Origin: Amorphophallus konjac
Lineage: Eukaryota; Streptophyta; Magnoliopsida; Alismatales; Araceae
NCBI GenBank assembly: GCA_022559845.1
Contig: CM040128.1
Span: 223,247,643 to 223,311,642 of the forward strand
Reading direction: 5' to 3'
DNA: 64,000 nucleotides
Shown here: piece by piece, positions 55,851-64,000 of the stretch
How positions within the stretch are numbered: position 1 is the first letter of the stretch
Layout: the number at the start of each line of letters is the position of its first letter
Made by a program: the position numbers and the translations under genes
Notes under the pieces: generated by a model
Told to the model about the DNA's origin: nothing
What the model saw: only the letters and a program-made list of their open reading frames with translations
The model's database searches: none

Positions 55851-56648
55851 CGCATCACAGGGCCTTCTCCACTCCACCGTCCAGCAGCAGGATGAGCTCC
55901 GACAGGCGCTGGACCTCCTGGTGAGTTTTCCTAAACCCTAGACTTAGTTGTGCAGATGATAATGATATCGATTAACCTGGAGTTGTGAATGCAGCGAGCC
56001 GAGGGGACCCAGCGTCAAGGAGCTGACGCACCTTCTTCTTCCTCCCAGCCGTCCGCAGACCGTGCCGAGCGGGACGCGGAATTCGCGAGGATGGTGACAC
56101 GGGCCAAAAAGGCCGAGGCGGCACTTGCCGAGAGGGTAAATAAAGATTTACACTTTCCCTTTTGATTATGATTATGAAATGCAACTAACTGACTATGATG
56201 CATGCACATGCAGATGACTGAGCTGACAGTGGCCCTAAGCGAGGTTACCCGGTTGAGGGAGGAGCTGGAGCGCAGCCAAATAGCAGACCCGACAGAGCTG
56301 GTGCTTCTCCAGGCAAAGGTAGCATCGGTAGACCGCTACCGAGCTGAGGCGGAGCGTTCTCGCGCGGAGGCGGAGCGGGCTCGGATAGAGGCAGCCGAGC
56401 TGAGAGGGGAGGTGCGGGCGTTCGAGAAGATGAGCCAGTGGCCATAGCGCAATGGAGCTCCGAGCGGCACACACAGTACGCCTGGCTCCTATATGAGTTA
56501 CTTTACGGGTTCCTCTGGTCACTGGAGGAACGAGGAGGAGGAGCGGCACCGACGGCACCGGGAGGAGGCGAGCTCAGCGATGGCCCCGCCATCGAAGAGG
56601 CACGAGGGCTCGGGTGAGAGTGGGGGCCAGGGAGAGGGACCGGCCTGA
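55851..56648 (+). pseudogene. Coiled-coil C-terminal exons of the antisense gene
   Basis: Three exons can be read: up to 55920, 55995-56135 and from 56214, with GT..AG introns at 55921-55994 and 56136-56213 (the latter ending CATGCAG). They encode a Glu/Arg/Ala-rich coiled coil (repeats of R-A-E-A-E-R-S-R). A stop at 56445-56447 precedes a shifted, Arg/Glu/Ser-rich tail that could end at 56648. The same intron style as the PMD exons suggests one original gene, but this is inferred. Confidence 0.5.
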
Positions 56649-56849
56649 TGTACTTGGATGTGACTTATGTACACGTGGATGTTTATGACATGCTTATGAT
56701 ATGATGGGTTTTGATTTTGCAAATGAATGTGTGAATGCTTGACACTAATCGACTAACAATGAATCCTAACCTGACACGAGAGAGTGAGAGAGAGACGAAA
56801 TGTTGTGAGTGGAATTGCTGCAAGAAGGACAAAATTGAGGCTTCAGGTA

Positions 56850-57120
56850 GATAGATGGTCAGCCAAACGACCATTCCAGTGTTCAGACGGTCCCATGGTG
56901 GGCCGCAGATGCTTGTTCGGACAACTCACCAAAGAAGATCATGGACGGTCCTCCTTGGACCGTGGATTGTAGAAGACGGTCTTCTCTCGACCGCTGGCAT
57001 TGACAGACGGCCTCTCATGGACAGTCCATTACGCCAGGAGGTGAAGTGTGTAGAAGGCACATAAACGGTCCATGTTAGACCGCTCTTACATACCTGCGGT
57101 CTCTCGATAAACCGCTTACA
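56850..57120 (+). repeat. Palindrome array 2 of element E
   Basis: About eight ACGGTC/GACCG units (for example near 56944, 56974 and 57064), lying between the two antisense genes. Confidence 0.7.
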
Positions 57121-57267
57121 TGGAAACTCTGATAGCTTCGATCAGGACTCTCTTGGAGAGTCCCAACCCGAGGGTAGAGAGTCCTAATTCATGTCAAAGC
57201 CTATCCTAACCTGAGTTGGAGCTATCCTACCTCAATCCTAGGGGTATTAGGCCACAAAATTAGGCTC

Positions 57268-57273
57268 TATAAG
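57268..57273 (+). promoter_or_regulatory. TATA-like box upstream of the DUF7745-like gene
   Basis: CTATAAGTAG about 110 bp before the ATG at 57383. The spacing suits a plant core promoter. Inferred from position only. Confidence 0.4.
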
Positions 57274-57382
57274 TAGGAAGGCACCCTAAATTCATTCTCC
57301 ACACAAACCCTCTCCCTTAAGCCTTGAAAACCTTGCAAAACCTCACCAAAACATCATTAAGAGGGTCCTTGAAGGAAGTTCT

Positions 57383-58817
57383 ATGGGTGAGGCCGCTTAC
57401 CATAGGCCAAAATCGGCCAAGAAAGAGTACGGGGTGCTACAAAGGTTGATCGCCATCCCCGGGCATCTGAGCTCTAGCCCTTTGAGAGAGGTAAGTAAAT
57501 GCAATTTCTCTTATATCTTTCAATTTCTTCACAAATGTTCATATTCTTCCTCTCTTCTTCTTTTTTCTTTCTTTTATCCTCCGTCATCTCAGCTTCTCCC
57601 CGACCCTGGGCGCTATTCCATCTTGAAGTGAATGGCTCCCATGATCCGTGAGCTCCCCATAGCAGTGACATCCATCCTTAGATCCTGGCATTTGCATTCT
57701 CTTTTGGTCTAAGCCAAAAACTTCCCCAAGCTTTCCTTACATTGGCACAGCATCACCGCTTTAGTGGAAGTATGGCATCCTCAGACGCATACCTTCATCT
57801 TCCCATCCTTTGAGGCCACCATCTTGTTAGAGGAGGTAGAGACCTACCTATCCCTTCCCAGATCCAAAGTTGGTGAGGAGGACTTGGTTTGCCATACCGT
57901 TGCCCCTGTAGATCCTGCCCTCATCCTAAGGGAGTTCCTACCTAGTGCTAAGGACATCCGCACTATGATTGGTCCACACCACATCCATTTGCTACCCTTG
58001 AGCCAGTGGGTCATAGCTCATTGTAAGAATAAGTGTGGGTGGGATGAAGCCATAGCCAAGGCTGTTTTGATCTGTTTATGTGGTGCCATACTCTTCCCCT
58101 ATGCCAACCATCTCCTAGACATCCCCAACCTTAGCACCATTAGTGGCCTATGGCAGGGTCTTTCCATTTCTCAGGCCGTCCTTGCTTACTTGTACGAGGG
58201 CCTTAGCTCAACAGCCTTAGGGGGCCCACTCTTTGGATCTATGATCCTTCTTAAATGTTGGATGGGTGTTAGGTTAAAATTCATGCCTAGGGAGGATATC
58301 ACCTCGGTTATCCGGATCTTTGGGAGCCATCCACTCTTCTTTATTGGCGGTTCTTTCAGGTTTTCTCAGCAGGTGGAGTGTCGGACCGCAGACAAGAAGA
58401 CTAGGGATGAATTGCACCTCTACATCAACACTCTGCCCCTGGACCGGTTCGTGATGCGCCCATTCTTCCTCCACGGTACCACCCCCATGCTTCCTAGGAG
58501 GCTTGGGCTCGACTTGAGGCTAGTGGGAGACACCACCTTGGCGATGTACAGCCCACACAGGTGCTTTCTATAGGTCGGGCTCCCCCGGACAGCAGTTCCA
58601 GCACTACCCCACCTACCCACGTTGCAGACAAGGAGGCTTGGCACAGAGGAGGACGAGCAGGCGGTCAGGACTCAGGAGTGCCCTGATCATGTGGGAGATC
58701 AATAGGGCGCGTACCCTGCCCGCAAAAGTGATAGAGCTTCAGGAGGTGTATCAGACTTATGTGAGAGAGCTTAGAGAGATCCGTCCTTGCGGGGATGCCC
58801 GGCTGAGGATTGAGTGA
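57383..58817 (+). pseudogene. Antisense DUF7745-like gene in element E
   Basis: Exon 1 57383-57490; intron about 57491-57592 (GTAAGT..CTCAG); exon 2 from 57593. The long frame (57764-58573) has V-W-H-P-Q-T-H-T-F-I-F-P, E-V-E-T-Y-L-S-L-P-R and W-V-I-A-H-C-K-N-K-C-G-W, which I associate from memory with plant DUF7745, a PMD-like domain found in retroelements. Upstream in the same frame there are two stops, a TGA at 57629-57631 (Trp expected) and a TAA at about 57710 (Gln expected). A TAG at 58571-58573 is followed by a shifted helical tail ending near 58817. Opposite strand to Pol. Confidence 0.6.
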
Positions 58818-58954
58818 TTTATGATGTATCAGAGAGATTCATAGCTTGAGAGTAATGTATATGATGAGTTTATGAATAAAAAGCTTGTAATTGAATGATT
58901 AATGAATTTGCCCCTTCTTTGCGCAAAAATGTGTGAAAAGTAGGAATCTCGGGG

Positions 58955-59150
58955 AAGGAAACGGTCTAACATAAGACCGCCCTAAATTGAACACGGTTGA
59001 TATAAGACCGCTTAGATATGGATGCCAGGGTGACCCATGGGCCGGTGAGATGAGATGAAGGCGGCCTTCTAGATACCGTCGGGAAGGATTAAACGGTCAC
59101 ACATTGACCGCTTGAGAGATTGAAACGGTCTGTGCGAGACCACCTACATG
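58955..59150 (+). repeat. Palindrome array 3 of element E
   Basis: Five units, for example ACGGTCTAACATAAGACCGC (near 58961) and ACGGTCACACATTGACCGC (near 59093). It closes the cassette on the Pol side. Confidence 0.7.
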
Positions 59151-59379
59151 TAAATACTAGAATTTCCTGAAGACATGTCCCTGCACACATACTTAAACAC
59201 AAAAATAGGTTAGATCTGTTTTAGGCTTAAGCCCTTGCCTGCAGTAAGTTAGGGAATGACCAATCCTTGAATTTTGGTCAAGGGGGTAAGCCCTATTAAA
59301 TAGGCAAAATGATAAAAGAGAAAGGATTCAATGCATGCTATGAAATGCAAGGGGACTATGTGATGTTTTTGAAAATATT

Positions 59380-59670
59380 TTATTTTTTGTAATTTTAAAG
59401 ATATCTAATTTTTGGGGGTTTTTTGAAATATTTGATTTCTTTGAATTTTTGAAATATTTGATTTTTTAGATTTTTGAAATATTTGATTTTCCTTTGAATT
59501 TTGAAATATTTGATTTTTTTTTTACTTTTGAAATATTTGATTTTTTGGATTTTTGAAATATTTGATTTTTTTTAGATTTTTGAAATATTTAATTTTTTTT
59601 GGTTTTTTGAAATATTTGATTTTTTTTGAATTTTTGAAATATTTGATTTTTTGGATTTTCTGAACCAGTT
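59380..59670. repeat. AT-rich tandem repeat (GAAATATTTGATTTTTT)
   Basis: About ten degenerate copies with a 23-30-bp period. Short-period repeats between pol and the 3' LTR are common in Tat/Ogre elements. Lysine-rich frames here are repeat translations. Confidence 0.8.
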
Positions 59671-60433
59671 CAGACCCGACGACGGGAGACCCATATATCT
59701 CATTAGGGGCATCCCAAGTACAACGTGCATTATGAGTGACCATCCATGGCAGGGTCCAATTTCACTGAACAGTGTCTCTGCGAAGGCCATACCCAAGGTA
59801 TGATCCAGTCCTTGGAAAATCAAAAGAGAATTTGATGGGAAAGCCGGCAATAGGTATAGAGGTTTTGGGGGCTTGAGTTCTTCTCATGACGACCCCTTTC
59901 AAGAGATTCTGTCTGTTGCGCCGAGGCTTTATGTCCGTCATCGAACCTTTATCCACTCTAGGCACGCGTACGACCGGGTTCATGACGTCCCGCGGGGAAA
60001 CTGTACTGCCACTCTTGCCATGCCTAGTCTCATTTTTTCGGAGCAGTTAGACTTTTGAGCTTCGAGCTTCTGGGTGAGATTTTAGCTTTTGCCTTGATTT
60101 TTACCCCTTTTCTTTTATTTTCTTTTCTTTCTTTCTTTCATGAATGCGGAATTATGTCATAACGGGCTGCCCCTATTTGAGACCTCTCCTTCATTGGGGT
60201 GTCTAGATCGGTTCTCGCCCCCTTATTCACCACTTGCCCCTACATTCGGCTAAAAAGAGGGAGAAAACAAGGACCTTCACTTTCTTCCAGATATGGCCAA
60301 AGGAGAAACGGTGTTGCACGAAAGAGGAAAACCTAACCACGGGGGTCGTGTGGTGTGTGAGTGTTGTGCTAGGAATCTTCCTTCATGATCAAAGAGAGGG
60401 ACATTCCGCCACCGGGCCATTGCTAGCTCGACT
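59671..60433 (-). other. Element E non-coding region downstream of pol
   Basis: No gene recognised. CTCAAATAGGGGCAGC on minus (about 60166-60184) matches the motif at 32450 in element B, supporting Tat membership of both. Confidence 0.6.
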
Positions 60434-61670
60434 CTAAGGGAAAAAACGTTTGAGATACAACCCATTCCACGGATTAGGCAATTCTTTACCCTCTACGTTG
60501 ATTAGACGGTACTCGTTCCCAGGATAAACGTCCTTGATTACGAACGGACCCTCCCAATTGGGTTGCAGCTTAGACCTAGGACCTCCTGATCGAATAAAAT
60601 TATGTTTCAAAATCATATTATCCACTTGAACTTTTCTTTCGATGACCTTCTTTTGAAAATAACGCGAGACACGCTTTTGATAAACAGAGACGTGATTGGC
60701 CGCATTAAGTCTCTTCTCATCCAAGAGTTCCAGCTGGACTAGCAACGCCTCTCGACGTTCATCGAGATTAAGTTCTTTGTCGAGCTGCACTCTTAGGGAA
60801 GGGATCAAAATCTCATACGGGAGTACCACCTCCATCCCATAAGTGAGAGCAAAAGGAGTTTGCCCCGTTGGAGTACGGACGGAGGTGCGATAAGTCCATA
60901 GAGCTTTTACTAACTTATCGGCCCAATTAGCAAATTTATGCGACTCGCATGTTTGCTTGATGATTTTAAGAAGGGTCTTATTGGTGGCCTCGGCTTGGCC
61001 GTTGCCCTGGGGGTAGTATGGCGATGAATGATGCAATGAAATGTTGAATTTATTACAGAGGTCCTGGAGTTCTTGTGACACGAACTGAGGTCCGTTGTCG
61101 GTGACGATGTCGCTTGGCACTCCAAACCACGAAATGATGTTCTTGAGGATGAAGCGGCAAACTATGGTAGCTTTGATCTCTGCATATGCTTCAGCTTCTG
61201 CCCACTTGGTGAAATACTCCGTAGCGGTTAGGATGAAAGATTTTTGTTTGACCTGGGAGTTTGGATCACCTAGCGGGCCTACAATATCAAAAGCCCACAT
61301 GGAGAATGGCCAAGGAGCAGAAAGAGGATGGAGAGATGGAGCAGGAGAATAAATTTTGTCAGCATGGAGTTGGCATTGAAGGCACTTACGGACATAGGTG
61401 GAGCAATCTTCTTCTAGGGTTGGCCAGTAATAGCCCTGCCTAAGAATCTTCTTCGCCAAAGCATGACCATTAACATGCCCTCCACACTCACTCGAGTGAG
61501 ATGCTTCAACAACTTTCCAGGCCTCATCATCGTCTAAACATCTCATCAGAACTCCATTAAGAGCCCGCCTATACAATTCCCCTGCAATAATTGTGTACCT
61601 GGAGGCGACTCTTCTTATGGCCTTGTGCTGCTCAACGTTGGCTGACTCTGGGAATGACCCATCCCTGCTC
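60434..61670 (-). pseudogene. Element E integrase
   Basis: The open frame 60434-61576 (380 residues) extends in frame upstream to about 61670, where a shift separates it from RNase H. Zinc-binding HHCC: His27, His34, Cys65, Cys68. Catalytic D,D(35)E: Asp97 (F-D-I-V-G), Asp160 (T-D-N-G), Glu196 (G-Q-A-E-A). The C-terminal part ends in Y-R-L-I-N-V-E-G-K..P-N-P-W-N-G, typical of Tat/Athila integrases; no chromodomain seen. This portion is intact, but the polyprotein around it is broken. Confidence 0.9.
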
Positions 61671-62768
61671 GATCTCGTGGTACCAAGGTAATTCCTCTTC
61701 TTCTAAAATTTCCTCGAGCTCAGTTAACGATACTTGTTTCAAATCTTCCTTCTCAGCTTTCTTCTCTACATATTTCCTAAGGTTATCAAACAACGGATCC
61801 TGAAGGGAAGGAGTGTCTAATCGTTGGACCACAATGGTCTCAGTGGAGCGACTGAGGGGGAAGGAGAGAGAAGAAGCAAGCGATGCTAGTGCATCGGCAA
61901 GAATATTCTGAGATCGAGGGGTGTGAATGTAAATCAGCTTGCGGAATTGTCTAGCCAAGAGTGTGACCAAATCTTGATAGGGTTTGAGCTTTGGGTCACG
62001 GGTGCGATAGGTAGAAAGAACCTGGCGTAGCACCAACTGAGAATCTCCTATGATATTCAAATATCCCGCGCCTAGAACATAGGCGTGTTTCAGTCCGGCA
62101 AGGAGAGCCTCGTACTCGGCTATGTTATTGGTAGCGGGAAAAGAGAGTTGATATGCAATGGGGATGGTCACTACCTCCGGAGTGAGGAGAACAGCGCCGA
62201 TCCCTCGACCCTGAGAATTGAGTGCACCATCAAAGTGCAATGACCAGGAAGAGTGATGAGTGAGCACAGCCAGGTGTTCGTCGGGAAACTCATCCTGGAT
62301 AGAATCCGTATAAGGGATAGGTGAGTGAGCGAGATGTTTAGCAATAGCATATCCCTTGATAGCTTTCTGAATAACGAAGGTGATATCGAATTGAGAGAGA
62401 AAGCTCTGCCAGCGAGCCAACCTACTAGAAAGGACGGGTTTCTCTAAGAGATAGCGAATTAGGTCCATTCTAGAGATCAACTTAACCTCATGGGCAAGGA
62501 AATAATGTTTCAATTTTTGAGCTACCCATACTAAGGCTGCATAGGTCTTCTCCATAGTGGTATACTTAGATTCAGCAGGATTGAACAACCTAGAGAGGTA
62601 GTAGGCTGCCCTTTCCTTCCCTTCGTCGTCCACTTGTGCCAAGACAGCTCCTAGGGAGTCATCAATAACCGAAATGTATAAAATTAAGGGTTTCTTGCAA
62701 AACAGGGGGATTAGAAAAATAAACCTTAAGATCCTCATAGGCCTTTTGACATTGTTCGTTCCATTCAA
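61632..62768 (-). pseudogene. Element E double RNase H
   Basis: 378-residue frame. The first, Gypsy-type RNase H covers about residues 25-150 (D-D-S-L-G-A-V-L-A-Q; A-A-Y-Y-L-S-R), with the final Asp of its active site replaced by Lys (A-I-A-K, residue 144). A second, archaeal-type RNase H covers about 173-300, with the acidic set Asp180, Glu218 or Glu220, Asp242 and Asp292 all present. The pair of domains defines the Tat/Ogre lineage. It is out of frame with RT upstream (shift near 62700) and with integrase downstream. Confidence 0.88.
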
Positions 62769-63693
62769 ATTTGGCCCTCGCCTTCAACAGCTCATAAAAT
62801 GGGCGGCATCTTTGCGAGTGTTGAGATATAAACCTCCTGATGAACTGCAAATGCCCAATCAATCCGTTAAGCTCAATGATGTTCTTAGGCGGTGGCATTT
62901 TCATAACGGCCTTTACTTTCTTTGGATCAATTTGGATCCCCCGCTTGCTAACTATAAAACCTAGCAACTTCCCTGATGCTACCCCAAACACACATTTCTT
63001 AGGGTTCATTTTCAACTTATACTCCCTAGCCCTTTGTAACACCTTGGCCAAGACAGCAGGGTGCTCTTCCTTTGACCTAGATTTCACCAGAATATCATCC
63101 ACATAGGCCTCCATATAAACATGCATCATGTCGTGGAAGATTGCCATCATTGCCCGTTGATATGTGGCACCCGAATTCTTTAGTCCGAACGGCATGACCA
63201 CGTAGCAGTAGGTGCCCCAGGGTGTGGTGAATGAGGTCTTTTCTTGATCTTCTGAAGCTAAACGGATTTGGTTATACCCTGAATATCCATCCATAAATGA
63301 GAGGGCTTCGTACCCGGCCGTGTTGTCCACCAACACGTCGATATGAGGAAGCGGAAAATCATCTTTAGAACATGCCTTATTTAAGTCCCTGAAATCAATG
63401 TAGATTCAAATTTTTCCATCCTTTTTCATTGCAGGGACAATATTCGCCACCCATTGAGGATACAAAACAACTCTAATGAACTTGGCCTTATGTAATTTAT
63501 CCACTTCTTCTTTTATCCTTAAGGCCATTTGGGGGTGGAATCTTCTTGATTTTTGCTTAACGGGCGTTGCCCCTAGTTTGAGTACCAATCTATGTTCTAC
63601 CAGAGTGGGGTCAAGGCCCGGCATGTCCTCGTAGGACCAGGCAAATGAATCGCTATACTCCCTCAAAACCTTGATTAGCTCCTCTTCAACCTA
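62662..63693 (-). pseudogene. Element E reverse transcriptase
   Basis: Two frames. 63406-63666 is the RT entry (P-G-L-D-P..V-E-H-R-L, then Q-K-S-R-R-F-H-P), ending at a TGA (63406-63408) where Arg is usual. 62662-63336 holds the palm: Asp16 in S-F-M-D-G-Y-S-G-Y-N-Q-I and Y-V-D-D (Asp80, Asp81), followed by the thumb and connection. A TAG at 63691-63693 breaks the frame before RT. Catalytic residues remain, but stops and the shift at its end make it inactive. Confidence 0.9.
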
Positions 63694-64000
63694 AGGAGGG
63701 AGATTAGCAGAAATAATTATGAGCCTGGGATCCTCTTCTGTTCCAAGATCAATCTCTTTCGTGGGTTCATCCACTGCTGACGACGGTTCATCAAATCTCT
63801 TCAAACCTTGTGCGTACAGATCGGCATTGTCATCCACGTCGCTATCCTCATAAACGATCGGGTCCTTCTCATCTATGATCTCATAAACACCTAATCCATC
63901 GTCGCTCCAAACCCCGTCCAGCTCTTCATCATCCTCCAGGATGATGGCTGTCTCTACAAACTCAGGACACTTAGGGAGGGCGTGACAGCGTTGAGCAAGA
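63694..64000 (-). pseudogene. Element E acidic linker between protease and RT, partial
   Basis: Open on minus to the window edge in the RT frame. Rich in Asp/Glu (clusters such as E-D-D-E-E-L-D and D-S-D-V-D-D), as in the linker between protease and RT of Tat elements. No protease D-S/T-G motif is reached within the window. Confidence 0.55.

Larger units (their letters stand above)
49345..64000 (-). mobile_element. Element E: Tat-type Ty3/Gypsy retrotransposon with an antisense gene cassette, partial
   Basis: Minus strand, cut by the right edge. Pol (RT, RNase H, second RNase H, integrase) lies at 60434-63700; CTCAAATAGGGGCAG-type sequence follows (about 60166-60184); then an 8.5-kb cassette (50.6-59.2 kb) absent from element B; then a 3' region matching B; PPT (49602-49614) and the LTR start TGCTGACACC (49601). 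The double RNase H is a hallmark of the Tat lineage. Multiple stops and shifts show that it is old. The rest of the 3' LTR is presumably beyond D on the left. Confidence 0.8.

Overview
The window is repeat-rich plant nuclear DNA made entirely, as far as I can see, of nested LTR retrotransposons. Evidence for a plant: primer-binding sites matching the 3' end of plant initiator-Met tRNA (TGGTATCAGAGCC), Copia-type Gag proteins with CCHC knuckles, a Ty3/Gypsy Pol with two RNase H domains (the Tat/Ogre type known from plants), and antisense gene remnants of the plant-mobile-domain kind. No host gene, rRNA, tRNA or CRISPR array was found.

Layout, with 5-bp target-site duplications (TSDs) giving the nesting order. 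Element D (minus strand, Gag-only, old and broken) runs from the left edge to about 49.34 kb. It is split twice. (1) A 21.5-kb tandem array A (3904-25365, minus): four LTRs of about 2.36 kb alternating with three 4.0-kb internal regions, bounded only at its outer ends by GATCT. (2) Element C (25645-46022, plus; TSD AGTTC), also Gag-only, with 2.9-kb LTRs. Inside the 5' LTR of C sits element B (25887-36331, plus; TSD ACTGG), a young element with two 1778-bp LTRs, a proline-rich reading frame and no Pol. D in turn abuts, and probably lies within, the 3' LTR of a large Tat-type Gypsy element E (minus). E supplies the PPT at 49.6 kb, an unusual antisense cassette (50.6-59.2 kb) and a decayed RT-RNaseH-RNaseH-integrase (60.4-63.7 kb). 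The likely order is E, then D, then A and C, then B within C.

A, C and D belong to one superfamily of non-autonomous 'Gag plus long LTR' elements, comparable to what has been called TR-GAG. They share a Gag with an N-terminal Copia-type domain, a long coiled coil and CCHC knuckles, but have no protease, integrase or RT. About 2.2 kb of non-coding internal sequence follows gag. That sequence, and the LTR R/U5 region, carry RNA-like structures that are preserved while their sequences change: a cloverleaf-like fold with compensatory stem changes, a triplicated 85-90-nt stem module, and a chain of tetraloop hairpins. I consider these the most interesting signal in the window. They could be the cis-acting RNA by which a Gag-only element is packaged and copied by an autonomous partner; that role is inference.

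B and E (both Tat-like by shared 3' motifs) carry a second signal: long arrays of about 20-nt imperfect palindromes roughly every 30 nt, with stem ACGCCC/GGGCGT in B and ACGGTC/GACCGT in E. In E these arrays flank two intron-containing antisense pseudogenes, a plant-mobile-domain gene with a C-terminal coiled coil and a DUF7745-like gene.
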